Assembly: GCA_963831235.1 (NCBI GenBank)
Contig: CAWHPS010000019.1
Span: forward strand, 1-64,000
Length of the DNA: 64,000 nucleotides
From: CAWHPS01 sp963831235
GTDB lineage: Bacteria; Fibrobacterota; OXYB2-FULL-49-7; JAEUSG01
Direction: 5' to 3'
Shown one piece after another: positions 9,098-17,596 of the stretch (the stretch's first letter is position 1; each line of letters begins with the position of its first letter). The position numbers and the translations under genes are program-made. The notes under the pieces were generated by a model, which worked only from the letters and a program-made list of their open reading frames with translations, ran no database searches and was not told the origin of the DNA.

Positions 9098-9526
9098 CTT
9101 TCCACCCTTCCTTAAATTGGTTTGTTATTTATTGGTTTCTTTGCTAAGTTTATATTGTCTTAAGGTCACTTTTTAAGTGAAATACACTTTTCCAGTTTTT
9201 CTTTACATTGCTTGAGAAGTGTCAGAGCGTAGTCGGTATTATGAATCCCTCCGGCATCTCTTGCACAAACCTGATCATGTCTGGCTTCATTAAATAATTG
9301 TTCTAGACTAAGGATTATTACAAATTTTAGGAATTGATTTGGCTTTATTGATAAGAGATTTAAATTTATCTTTCAGCATTTGTAAAACTTATTTTTTAAC
9401 TTGGAAAAAATAACCACAAAACAATTCTATAATCAAGAAAAAAGGGAAAGCCGATAAAAAGACTGTCGGCGTATTGGATTGTGAATCAAGAAATTATGTA
9501 TCTTTTGTGAATTATTTCCCTACATA
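9098..9526. promoter_or_regulatory. Divergent intergenic region between the two cytochrome arms
   Basis: About 430 AT-rich bases without a convincing gene. It must hold the promoters for the minus-strand lipoprotein cytochrome and the plus-strand operon. A TATAAT stands at 9428-9433, about 100 bases before the plus-strand start, but no well-spaced -35 box is obvious. A small hairpin (gccga...tcggc) lies near 9453-9474. No operator was recognised. Confidence 0.4.
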
Positions 9527-9538
9527 ATGGAGAGTTGT

Positions 9539-10042
9539 ATGAAAGCATTACTGACTGGAGCATTCTTGTTTCTTTTGCTCGTATCCTGCAAGGACAAGGA
9601 TAGAAATAGCGCATGTAAAGGAGAAGGGGCTGTTTGTAAAATGACAGCCGATGAAATGAAGAATGGTTCTTGCGAAATGGGACAAAAGGAAAAAGGAGCG
9701 CACCCGAAAATAGAGACACAAAATGTAAATGTAGGTAAAATAGCAAAGGCAGAGGGAGGAATCACACTCTCGGAGCTGTTTGCTCATGTAAACGACTATC
9801 AGGGCAAAACCGTTCTTCTCCGTGGAAAAGTGGTCAAGGCCAATTATGGCATATTAAACAAGACCTGGATTCATGTTCAAGATGGATCAGGTGATGACTT
9901 GACAGTAACAACAGCATCATCAGAACCAAAGAAAGGTGATGTCGTTATTGTCAAAGGGCTATTTGCCAAAGACAAGGATATTGGAATGGGATATCAGTTT
10001 AAAGGGATCGTCGAGGACGCACAAGTGACGATTGAAAAATAA
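9539..10042 (+). CDS. OB-fold lipoprotein (NrfJ-like)
   Basis: A lipoprotein of about 167 residues with signal and lipobox LLLVSC. I prefer the ATG at 9539 because a GGAG lies six bases before it; the upstream ATG at 9527 contains that site. After the lipid anchor comes a cysteine-containing polar segment (ACKGEGAVCKM, NGSCEMG). It then has an OB-type fold of beta strands (YQGKTVLLRGKVVKAN, WIHVQDGSGDDLTVTT, VVIVKGLF), as in NrfJ-like proteins near periplasmic cytochromes. The function of such proteins is not well known; help with cytochrome assembly or metal/heme delivery is an inference. It is the first gene of the plus-strand operon. Confidence 0.65.
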   Translation: MKALLTGAFLFLLLVSCKDKDRNSACKGEGAVCKMTADEMKNGSCEMGQKEKGAHPKIETQNVNVGKIAKAEGGITLSELFAHVNDYQGKTVLLRGKVVKANYGILNKTWIHVQDGSGDDLTVTTASSEPKKGDVVIVKGLFAKDKDIGMGYQFKGIVEDAQVTIEK

Positions 10043-10060
10043 AGTAAACGAGTATAAAAA

Positions 10061-10699
10061 ATGCGAATTTATTTCTTAATGATAACCATTTTCTGTTCTC
10101 AAATAATGATTCACGCTACATGTACGCATTGCCATAAAGACTCCTCCTTCAATAAAGTTTACGAAAATTCATCACATGGGGAAAAAGGGGTGGATTGTTT
10201 CAGCTGTCATGTTGATGGAAATATTTTAACGAATATTAAAAACAAAATAATCGGTTTGGCTTCATTCTCTTTCAGCAAAACCCATTTAGCCACTTATGCC
10301 AAAGATGAAAACTGCTTGAAATGCCATGAAGCAATCGGCCATTTTAATTATGTTGCAAAAGAAGCCCTGCCTGAAAAACTTAAAGATATTGGCCTTACAA
10401 TAAACCATAAAAGGCATATTGAATTAAGAGACAGCTGTCTTGCCTGTCATGCAAAGAGAAAATTACCCATGAACCCGGTTTTTAAATTTATTCAGGCAAA
10501 GGATCCCATGGGATGCGCCGCATGCCACAATAATATTGCACATGCTGTTCCGTCAAAATATGAAACAAATTATCCAACAGAAGATCAATGCGGGTATTGC
10601 CATGGAAAAGAAAAGAAATGCCCTTTGCTTAAAAATATTTCAGATGTCAAAGATAAAACCCGATGCACGGAATGCCACCCCAACCAATACTCATTATGA
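10061..10699 (+). CDS. Heptaheme c-type cytochrome
   Basis: 212 residues with a signal peptide directly before the first heme site. Seven CXXCH motifs follow: CTHCH, CFSCH, CLKCH, CLACH, CAACH, CGYCH and CTECH. Spacing and the KRHIELRDSCLACH segment recall NapC/NirT-like and CbcL-type quinol-linked cytochromes. The stop overlaps the start of the b-type cytochrome gene (ATGA), a sign of a tight functional pair. I infer that the two proteins together act as a membrane quinol-cytochrome c oxidoreductase; in Geobacter CbcL a multiheme c domain and a HydC/FdnI-like b domain are fused in one chain. Confidence 0.82.
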   Translation: MRIYFLMITIFCSQIMIHATCTHCHKDSSFNKVYENSSHGEKGVDCFSCHVDGNILTNIKNKIIGLASFSFSKTHLATYAKDENCLKCHEAIGHFNYVAKEALPEKLKDIGLTINHKRHIELRDSCLACHAKRKLPMNPVFKFIQAKDPMGCAACHNNIAHAVPSKYETNYPTEDQCGYCHGKEKKCPLLKNISDVKDKTRCTECHPNQYSL

Positions 10700-11352
10700 A
10701 AATGAATATATTTCAAATACCAACTGAAGAATATACTGTCCCAAGGTTCGACAAAACCGAAAGGGTGCTGCATTGGCTGAATGCCGCATTTTACCTTATA
10801 CTATTAATAACAGGGTTCACCTTTGCATTCCCATTATTCGGAGCTCTTTCTTTTGGGCATCCCAAAACACTACTTATTTGTCATGTTTTTGTTGGTGTCG
10901 GTTTGGGAGCACTATTAATTTACGTCTATTTTTTTAAAAAGAGCAGAATACCTTTATCCAAATGGCATCTTCATTTTTCATACCTCAAAAGCAATAAATA
11001 TAATATGGGCCAAAAATTGAATATCACCATGGCGGCTCTTTTCCTGACAATATTTTTAATTTCAGGAATACTTCTTGTGCTTGGCAGGGTTCTGCCGCGA
11101 GCCATTCTGGAAGCAGCTTACTATGCCCATAATCTGGGTGTTGTACTGATGGTACCGCTTATTATGGGGCACCTTTTTTTATCCATTATTTTCCCTGTCA
11201 CAAACAGATCGTTGTTCGCAATGCTTATTGGTAAAGTCGAGGAGCGGTATGCAAGGCATCATCACCCGGAATGGTTTGAAGAAATTTCCAGGACTTCAAA
11301 ATCGACAACAAATAATTCCTCTCAAAAAGAGAATAAAGATTTAGCTAATTAA
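10696..11352 (+). CDS. Cytochrome b, formate dehydrogenase gamma / HydC-FdnI like
   Basis: About 218 residues from the ATG at 10696, which overlaps the previous stop. Four membrane segments are visible (about residues 26-46, 55-78, 107-130 and 150-172). Candidate heme-ligand histidines lie in RVLHWLNA, LLICHVFVG, YYAHNLGVV and IMGHLFLS. The C-terminal ERYARHHHPEWFEE is like the end of formate dehydrogenase gamma subunits. It probably binds two b hemes and oxidises menaquinol, handing electrons to the adjacent heptaheme protein. No formate dehydrogenase or hydrogenase catalytic subunit is nearby, which supports a role in the cytochrome chain instead. Confidence 0.83.
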   Translation: MKMNIFQIPTEEYTVPRFDKTERVLHWLNAAFYLILLITGFTFAFPLFGALSFGHPKTLLICHVFVGVGLGALLIYVYFFKKSRIPLSKWHLHFSYLKSNKYNMGQKLNITMAALFLTIFLISGILLVLGRVLPRAILEAAYYAHNLGVVLMVPLIMGHLFLSIIFPVTNRSLFAMLIGKVEERYARHHHPEWFEEISRTSKSTTNNSSQKENKDLAN

Positions 11353-11374
11353 CCTATTGTCACGGAGGCCTCAA

Positions 11375-11944
11375 ATGAAAACATTATACTTGTCTTTATT
11401 TTGCTTGCTCACAATAATGCAGGGCTTTTCGCAGAAAGTTGATTTTAATGACTATAAATCCTGTAAAGCGTGCCATGCTGATATTTATAGTGAATGGGAA
11501 ACAACAAGGCACAGCCAAAGCTGGACATCCGAGGAATATAAGAATCAAACCAAAGGCTATACCAAACAGGACTGTCTTAATTGTCATGCCCCAAAGCCAT
11601 TATTCGAAACCGGCATGGGCAAGGAACCTGTTTTGCGCGATAATGACAGACTCAGCGGAATCAACTGTCTTACTTGCCACCGGAAAAACAGCACTGTCAC
11701 GGCCGTTTACAAGGATTCCAAGGGGGAGTGCAATCCGGTTTTCACAGACGAAGGAAAAGACAACCGGATTTGCGGCACCTGCCATCTTAACACCTCGGAA
11801 GAATGGAAGAAGAGCTCATATTCCAAGCCTGGTAAAAGTTACTCAACATGCGCGGATTGCCATATGAAGTCCGTCAAGCGGGCCGACGGCCAAGGGCGGG
11901 AAGGTCAGGGATGTTCATCAGCACATCACTTATGGGGGCCATGA
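11375..11944 (+). CDS. Pentaheme cytochrome c554-type protein, N-terminal part of a frameshifted gene
   Basis: The start is the ATG at 11375, preceded by GGAGG at 11364-11368. A signal peptide is followed by five CXXCH sites (CKACH, CLNCH, CLTCH, CGTCH, CADCH). The pattern CKACHADIYSEWETTRHSQSW is typical of the cytochrome c554 family. The last 10 residues (CSSAHHLWGP) are out of frame: a shift near 11903-11912 gives RDVHQHITYGGHD and joins the segment ending at 12314. The complete protein would be about 313 residues. It is a likely periplasmic shuttle between the b/c quinol module and the porin-cytochrome conduit. Confidence 0.78.
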   Translation: MKTLYLSLFCLLTIMQGFSQKVDFNDYKSCKACHADIYSEWETTRHSQSWTSEEYKNQTKGYTKQDCLNCHAPKPLFETGMGKEPVLRDNDRLSGINCLTCHRKNSTVTAVYKDSKGECNPVFTDEGKDNRICGTCHLNTSEEWKKSSYSKPGKSYSTCADCHMKSVKRADGQGREGQGCSSAHHLWGP

Positions 11945-12008
11945 TGCAAAGGCTCTGGAGTATGCGGTACTGCATTTATCAGCGAAGATTGAAAACGGTA
12001 AAGTAACA

Positions 12009-12314
12009 GTGACACTTAATAATGATAATGTGGGCCACAATCTTCCTTCCGGCACCGTTGGCCGTACGCTGGTTTTGATAACAGCTGTTAAAAACATGGA
12101 CGATGAGGTTGTCAACATGAAAAAAGAATACTTTACCAAGTTCGATAATAAAACAAAACCGGATCAATCCATCCCTCCGGACAAAATCATAAGCTTTACC
12201 TATGATACAAAGGCCGAGGCAGGAGAGGTACTGGTTCGTGTACTATATAAATCCAATCCTGAAATTACGGATAACAAGGCCATAATGGTCACTGAAAAGA
12301 AATTCAGTTTCTAA
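12009..12314 (+). CDS. C-terminal part of the frameshifted cytochrome c554-type protein
   Basis: This frame is open from about 11905 and continues the cytochrome gene that starts at 11375. It encodes a heme-free beta-rich domain (GKVTVTLNNDNVGHNLPSG, RTLVLITAVKN, KIISFTYDTKAEAGEV) that often follows the heme domain in this family. The GTG at 12009 is only an internal in-frame start. There is no ribosome site and no separate signal peptide, so it is not an independent gene. Confidence 0.7.
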   Translation: MTLNNDNVGHNLPSGTVGRTLVLITAVKNMDDEVVNMKKEYFTKFDNKTKPDQSIPPDKIISFTYDTKAEAGEVLVRVLYKSNPEITDNKAIMVTEKKFSF

Positions 12315-12341
12315 AGGTTTTCTAATTTTATCGGGCGGCTT

Positions 12342-13619
12342 ATGCGAAGTATAATAATTACAATTCGCCTGATTGTTTTATGTGCCTGCGGGGTATCTTC
12401 CCTGGTGCTGAATGGTAATTTAAATTCAAGCTTTTACCTTTTCCGGAATACACGCATAGACAGCTCTGTTATCGATTCATCATCTCGGCTTGTAAACGAT
12501 CAGTTTCACGACCTTACGTTGTCGCTTGCTGATAACTCCGGCGGCAGTTCCATTACCGCAACCGGATATGTTTATAAAAGGGATAGAACCGAAAATAATT
12601 TCAGGGTGCAGCTGCCTATATTGAATTACCGCTATCAACCAACCAGGGGGAACCTTAACCTGATTGCAGGACGTTTTAATCAGGTCACGGATTTTAATTT
12701 GTTCAAAATGGACGGCGTATCAATTGGGTACAATTTTCTTGATTCCTGGCAGTTAGATGGCGCGGCTGGTTTTCTGGTGGATAGCGGACTTTATTTCGGG
12801 GGTAAGGACAACTTTGCAGGTTATACCGCGATAACCAGGAATTTCACTTTACGCAATTCCGTTAAAATGACTTTTAGCAGGGCTGAAAGGGATAAAAAGC
12901 TTGTTGCAAATGATTTGGGTTTGCATTTGAAGTTGAATACTGAAAAGAAATGGCATCTGGCGCTTGGCGGTAAAATAACACAGGCAAATAAGGATTCAAG
13001 CCAAACCAAAGGATACAAATTCACTGAAAGTTATTCACGTCTTACATACACCCCAAAAAAACTTAAATACCAGTTTTATATCGGGACCCATTCATTTTCT
13101 CCATCGCTGTATGATCCAACGGATTTCTACTATTTTGAATATCTCTTCTATAATAAGTTTTTTGTTGGCGCAAGGTACCAAATTTCAACGAACTCTATCC
13201 TTAAAGTGCAAGGAGATGTCATAAATTCAGAAGGGAAATCCTTTGGCAATGTAAGCGCCTATTGGATCCAAAAATACCTGAGTGTTAAGGTTGAAAAAGG
13301 GTTTGTTGAAAGCCAGAATGATTATATAGCTGATGCATCGGTAAAATATGGCCTATCAAAATGGCTCATTTTGAATACTGGTGGAAGCATTGTACACTAT
13401 CAAACCCGTGCAAACTCATTTCCAGGTGCCTCTGATCGTAATAATATGTTCACCAGTTTATATGTATCCTCCGAACTTAATCTGCCTCATTCCTTTTTAA
13501 TACGGGCAAAGCTTGAAAACCGGACAAACCGTAAGCAGGTTTACGATGTGCGCCTCTCCCTGAATTTATCTTATTCATTCACAACAGAGCAAAGGGAAAG
13601 GTTTCCATGGGAATATTAA
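12342..13619 (+). CDS. Outer-membrane beta-barrel protein (porin of the right conduit)
   Basis: 425 residues with an N-terminal signal (about residues 1-24). The rest is amphipathic strands such as FHDLTLSLADNSGGSSITATGYVY, KMTFSRAERDKKLVANDLGLHLKL and LLIRAKLENRTNRK. The end, LNLSYSFTTEQRERFPWEY, is aromatic-rich, as in outer-membrane barrels. No heme motif is present. It overlaps the 12-heme gene by 13 bases. The order porin, periplasmic multiheme cytochrome, surface multiheme lipoprotein is that of ombB-omaB-omcB porin-cytochrome complexes of Geobacter. Sequence homology to those porins cannot be judged by eye. Confidence 0.75.
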   Translation: MRSIIITIRLIVLCACGVSSLVLNGNLNSSFYLFRNTRIDSSVIDSSSRLVNDQFHDLTLSLADNSGGSSITATGYVYKRDRTENNFRVQLPILNYRYQPTRGNLNLIAGRFNQVTDFNLFKMDGVSIGYNFLDSWQLDGAAGFLVDSGLYFGGKDNFAGYTAITRNFTLRNSVKMTFSRAERDKKLVANDLGLHLKLNTEKKWHLALGGKITQANKDSSQTKGYKFTESYSRLTYTPKKLKYQFYIGTHSFSPSLYDPTDFYYFEYLFYNKFFVGARYQISTNSILKVQGDVINSEGKSFGNVSAYWIQKYLSVKVEKGFVESQNDYIADASVKYGLSKWLILNTGGSIVHYQTRANSFPGASDRNNMFTSLYVSSELNLPHSFLIRAKLENRTNRKQVYDVRLSLNLSYSFTTEQRERFPWEY

Positions 13620-14467
13620 TAAAGCGGGCATTATCAGCTATTATTATAAGCGGCATTTCCATGCTTATTTTTGCATCAGGCGAAAATAAGTTTGGAAAGG
13701 ACAAAATTATTTATTCGCACAAGGCCCATGAAGACAAATATAAAGTCGGAAATTGCGAAACATGCCATAGGAAAATCACAACGAGCAGAAGGGCCGCTTT
13801 TGACCACTACTCCTTTCAGGAGGGGTGTGCGGGCGTTGGTTGTCATAACATAAAGGATAAGGACAGCTGCTCTGTTTGCCATACGAATGTCCAGGGAACA
13901 ACTCCTCCAAAACCAGTTAGAGAAGTGGAGTTTTCCCACAAAAGTCATTTTGACAAGAAAATCGAATGCAGGGTATGTCATGCGGAAATCGACACACAAA
14001 AGATATTCGACAGAACCCATATTCCTGGAATGATGGGTTGCCTTCATTGCCACGACAAAAAGCATGAAACAATGAATTGCAATGCATGTCATACTGATGC
14101 AAATCTGGCAAATAGCCATGGGCTTGACTGGAAGCAGGAACACGGTGAAACTGCCCGCGAAAATCCCCGGAAATGCAATGTATGCCATGCGGAAAGTTAT
14201 TGTGATCGCTGTCACAGCGGCAAGGATTTTCAAGCTGTTCATCCGGCGAATTATGAATTTACTCATGGATCTGATGTTCTAGGGACAGGCAGGGATTGCC
14301 AAACATGCCACGACAAAACATTGTTCTGCGACAGGTGTCATCAAACCAAATGGGGCAGGGAACCCGGCAAACATCATGATTATATAAAAGGTTCCAAATC
14401 ATGCACGGATTGCCATCATCCTCACCAGAGGGGCAATAAACCGTGTGAGGAATGTCATGACCATTAA
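13607..14467 (+). CDS. Dodecaheme c-type cytochrome, periplasmic
   Basis: 286 residues with a signal peptide (ALSAIIISGISMLIFASG). There are eleven CXXCH sites (CETCH, CSVCH, CRVCH, CLHCH, CNACH, CNVCH, CDRCH, CQTCH, CDRCH, CTDCH, CEECH) plus one CAGVGCH with four spacer residues. Repeats of YSHKAHEDK and FSHKSHFDK before heme sites supply distal histidines. It is a paralogue of the decaheme protein at 5906-6646. The start overlaps the porin gene, and the lipoprotein cytochrome follows 24 bases later. Probable role: the porin-inserted electron wire. Confidence 0.87.
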   Translation: MGILIKRALSAIIISGISMLIFASGENKFGKDKIIYSHKAHEDKYKVGNCETCHRKITTSRRAAFDHYSFQEGCAGVGCHNIKDKDSCSVCHTNVQGTTPPKPVREVEFSHKSHFDKKIECRVCHAEIDTQKIFDRTHIPGMMGCLHCHDKKHETMNCNACHTDANLANSHGLDWKQEHGETARENPRKCNVCHAESYCDRCHSGKDFQAVHPANYEFTHGSDVLGTGRDCQTCHDKTLFCDRCHQTKWGREPGKHHDYIKGSKSCTDCHHPHQRGNKPCEECHDH

Positions 14468-14491
14468 CATGAATAACTGTCGGGGGCTAAA

Positions 14492-15973
14492 ATGCAGAAG
14501 GCCATAGCTCTTTTATTTATTTTGTTATTTTGCTTTGGTTGCTCAAAGGAACGCAATGTTTCACCCACATCACCGCATTATCATCCTTCGGATTATACCG
14601 TTAAAACAAACCCCGTCTACCATGGTATCGAGGCAAATTATCATAACCCCGCTTGTTTCACTTGTCATCCTTCAAATAGCGTAACACCCGCCACAACCAC
14701 ATGTGCTGTGTGTCATGGAGTTTCTTCCGTAAAAAATTGCGAACATTGTCATCAGGCCGAAATGCTGGATACAACGATCCATACAGCCCACATGAAGAAC
14801 ATGGACTGTGATAAATGTCATACAGGTTACAGTCTCCACGATTCCCTTGTTTCGCCAACAAGCCACCTGGACGGAAAGGCCGACATAGTTTTAAGAAGTA
14901 CTCTTGTTTGCGTAAAATGCCATCTTAATCTCGCTGATTCCGCAAAGCATTATTGGGTATCCGGAATAAAGTGGCCTATATTGGCCTGCAATGTCTGTCA
15001 CGATGTTCAGGCAACAACAGGTGCCCATTCCAAACATGGAAATGCTGCAACATATAATTATGACTGCAATGTCTGTCATGTGGGCGATTCAAGAAAAGCT
15101 TTGGTAACAAACCCAATCACCCATGCAAACAACGCTGTGGATATAAGCTTCAGCATGGCCTATGTGGACAGTGTTTTTGGAAATGGCAAAGGCGCTGCAA
15201 TGAGCATTACAAACCGTAATTGCAGCAGTGTGGCCTGTCATGGCTTTGGATACCCGGATACACTGGGTATTACCTGGAACCGCGCCGCGATCCCGTGGAC
15301 AACCACACTTGAATGCACGGATTGCCATAATGCAACCGGCCACAATGGCGGGACGGATTGTCAGACCTGCCACGCAGCCACAACCTCGGACGGTGTGACA
15401 ATCTCAAATTATAAAATGCATGTAAATGGCAAAGTTGAAGCAACAGGCGTTTGTGGAAGCTGTCATGCGATTCCTCCTGCTACAGGATCACACACAGGCC
15501 ACACGGACGCGGCTAGAAAAGTTTACGACTGCGGGGTTTGTCATAGCGGATACAGTAAGGTTGATTCTACCGTATCTGCAGCCAATCACATTAATCAGGT
15601 TGTCAATGTTGATGGTTCAGGGATCAGCATCTGGAATGGAACGGTAAAAACTTGTGCCAGCACTTATTGTCACGGCAATTTTACCGGTGGGGCCCACGCA
15701 ACACCGACATGGGGCTCAACTGCGACTTGCGGCAGTTGCCATACAATGATACCGGCCACAGGTGAGCATTCAAGGCATCGTTCAAAAGGAATTGCCTGTG
15801 GAAATTGTCATCCAGGCTATGTGAGCGGGACCACATCAAACTGGAGCATTCATGTTAATAATATAAAAGATGTCGGCCCATTCCTGAACCGAAGCAATCA
15901 GCCTGTGCCTGCAGGTGCTTATAGCAATGGAAGATGTTCCAATATCGGTTGTCATGGAACAGAAGACTGGTAG
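14492..15973 (+). CDS. Hexadecaheme c-type cytochrome lipoprotein, likely surface exposed
   Basis: 493 residues with a lipoprotein signal (LLFCFGC). I count thirteen CXXCH sites and three CX4CH sites (CSSVACH, CASTYCH, CSNIGCH), the latter each followed by G as in the Geobacter C4xC/C2xCH domain type. Internal repeats are visible: the CNVCHDVQATTGAHSKHG, CHAIPPATGSHTGH and CHTMIPATGEHSRH segments are similar, so the protein grew by duplication of a heme module. It is the last gene of the plus-strand operon and ends before a hairpin terminator. By analogy with OmcB-type proteins it is the terminal reductase facing outside. Confidence 0.87.
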   Translation: MQKAIALLFILLFCFGCSKERNVSPTSPHYHPSDYTVKTNPVYHGIEANYHNPACFTCHPSNSVTPATTTCAVCHGVSSVKNCEHCHQAEMLDTTIHTAHMKNMDCDKCHTGYSLHDSLVSPTSHLDGKADIVLRSTLVCVKCHLNLADSAKHYWVSGIKWPILACNVCHDVQATTGAHSKHGNAATYNYDCNVCHVGDSRKALVTNPITHANNAVDISFSMAYVDSVFGNGKGAAMSITNRNCSSVACHGFGYPDTLGITWNRAAIPWTTTLECTDCHNATGHNGGTDCQTCHAATTSDGVTISNYKMHVNGKVEATGVCGSCHAIPPATGSHTGHTDAARKVYDCGVCHSGYSKVDSTVSAANHINQVVNVDGSGISIWNGTVKTCASTYCHGNFTGGAHATPTWGSTATCGSCHTMIPATGEHSRHRSKGIACGNCHPGYVSGTTSNWSIHVNNIKDVGPFLNRSNQPVPAGAYSNGRCSNIGCHGTEDW

Positions 15974-15989
15974 GTTTTCTTATGTTTTG

Positions 15990-16017
15990 TTCCCCTCCCT
16001 ACTCGTAGGGAGGGGAA
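15990..16017 (+). terminator. Hairpin terminator after the cytochrome operon
   Basis: A stem of about 13 base pairs (ttcccctccctac with gtagggaggggaa) has a very short loop, 17 bases after the 16-heme gene. It also belongs to the C/G-rich hairpin repeat family seen at 29932, 49608 and 61560. The bases to 16119 hold the related ggggtgggt tail and no gene. Confidence 0.65.
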
Positions 16018-16119
16018 AGAAGGGGTGGGTAACCCGTAAACAACCCTCCTTCTTCAACTGTTTAGCATCAGTCAATCTTAAGTCAACGGCATTGAAGAAT
16101 GTGGGCAGGGTTTGGGTTT

Positions 16120-16827
16120 TCAGCCGAGATAAGCCTTTTTGATATCCGGGTTTGATTTCAGTTCGTGGCTTGTGCCTTCGGCAATTATTTTACCATTCTC
16201 CAGAACATATCCCCTGTGTGCATATTGTAATGCCATTGAGGCATTCTGCTCAACAAGCAGTACTGTTTTGCCTGATGCATTTATTTCTTTTATAAAGGTG
16301 AATATCTTATTTATAAAAATTGGTGCCAGTCCCATGGATGGTTCATCCAGAATAAGAAGATCCCCATCAGCCATCAATGCGCGGGCAATTGCAAGCATCT
16401 GCTGTTCACCACCACTTAAAGTTGAAGCTGATTGGTCCAGTCTTTCCTGCAGCAGGGGAAACATGTCAAAAACCGGTGAAAGCAGTCTCTGATAATTTGC
16501 TGATTTTGAATTGGCAAAAGTGGCGAGGATAAGATTTTCATAAACTGTCAGGTTCCCGAAAATTCCACGCCCCTCAGGAACATGGGAAATCCCCATTGCG
16601 GATATTTCATGCGGTTTACAAAGGGTGATCTCCTTTCCCTTAAATGAAATGGCTCCACTCAAAGTTGGAATGAGCCGGGAAATTGCCCTGAGGGTTGTTG
16701 ATTTGCCTGCGCCGTTTGCACCAAGCAGCGTTACGATTTCACCTGAGTTAACATGAAAATCAATGCCCTGAAGAACGGTAATGGGACCATATCCTGCAAA
16801 GAGCTTTTCAATTGAGAGTAGTTTCAT
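16120..16827 (-). CDS. livF: Branched-chain amino-acid ABC transporter, ATPase LivF
   Basis: About 235 residues. It has Walker A LLGANGAGKSTTLRA, signature LSGGEQQMLAIARALM, Walker B LLILDEPSMGLAP and an H-loop region ending in the short LivF-type C-terminus. I chose the ATG at 16827 (MKLLSIEK) because GGAG stands six bases upstream; an ATG four codons earlier is also open. It overlaps livG. It energises import of leucine, isoleucine, valine or related substrates together with LivG. Confidence 0.93.
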   Translation of the reverse strand: MKLLSIEKLFAGYGPITVLQGIDFHVNSGEIVTLLGANGAGKSTTLRAISRLIPTLSGAISFKGKEITLCKPHEISAMGISHVPEGRGIFGNLTVYENLILATFANSKSANYQRLLSPVFDMFPLLQERLDQSASTLSGGEQQMLAIARALMADGDLLILDEPSMGLAPIFINKIFTFIKEINASGKTVLLVEQNASMALQYAHRGYVLENGKIIAEGTSHELKSNPDIKKAYLG

Positions 16828-17596
16828 GCTCTTCTCCAAAATAGGCCTTTAAAACGGAACTGTCTGATTTAAGATCACCAGGTTTGCCGGTAAAAATGGT
16901 TTTCCCAAAATCAATTACCTTGACATAATCGCAAAGCTGCATAACAAGCTGCATACGGTGTTCAATAAGCAAAATTGAAACGGAAAATTCTTTTGCAACC
17001 CACTTAATCAGCGCAATAAGATTGTCAAGCTCAGCAGGGTTCATGCCTGCCCCGGGTTCATCAAGAAGAAGTACCTTAGGGCCGCTAAGAAGTGCCCTTG
17101 CAATCTCAACCTTCCTCTGGAGTCCATAAGGAAGGCTGCCGGCAGGCTCATTTATGCGATCAAGGAGGCCGAATTTATCGAGCAGAAGAACGGCCTTTTC
17201 GCGAATTTCGGATTCCATGCTTTTGAATTTACGGGTCCTGAAAAGCACGCTTAAAAACATATAGTCAAGGCGGCAGTAGCCTGCTGTGCGGATATTGTCG
17301 AGCACTGTCATTGACTTAAATAGCCGGATGTTCTGGAATGTCCTTGAAATTCCGCTTCCTATGATTTTATGCGAAGGGAGTCCTGTTAGCCTCTTATTAT
17401 CAAGGAAAACACCACCTTTATCCGGTTTGTAAACCCCTGTAATCAGGTTAAAGACCGTTGTTTTTCCCGCGCCGTTTGGACCAATGATGCCCCACACCTG
17501 TGCTTCCTGAACCTCAATATTGAAATTCGCGACAGCCTGAAGCCCTCCAAAGCTGTGGGACAAACCATTTATGGTAAACAAAGGTGCCATGCTCAT
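16808..17596 (-). CDS. livG: Branched-chain amino-acid ABC transporter, ATPase LivG
   Basis: 262 residues. Walker A is IIGPNGAGKTTVFNLITG, with the LivG-type SRTFQNIRLFKSMTVLDNI segment. The signature region YGLQRKVEIARALLS and Walker B VLLLDEPGAGMNP follow, and the C-terminal extension (SDSSVLKAYFGEE) is usual for LivG. The signature is PYGLQRK where LSGGQ is normal; this is common in LivG. The start codon overlaps the livM stop (ATGA). Confidence 0.93.
   Translation of the reverse strand: MSMAPLFTINGLSHSFGGLQAVANFNIEVQEAQVWGIIGPNGAGKTTVFNLITGVYKPDKGGVFLDNKRLTGLPSHKIIGSGISRTFQNIRLFKSMTVLDNIRTAGYCRLDYMFLSVLFRTRKFKSMESEIREKAVLLLDKFGLLDRINEPAGSLPYGLQRKVEIARALLSGPKVLLLDEPGAGMNPAELDNLIALIKWVAKEFSVSILLIEHRMQLVMQLCDYVKVIDFGKTIFTGKPGDLKSDSSVLKAYFGEEHETTLN

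Noticed and set aside
10696..11352. Formate dehydrogenase or hydrogenase complex
   Set aside because: Only the b-cytochrome-like subunit is present; no catalytic or iron-sulfur subunit lies nearby.
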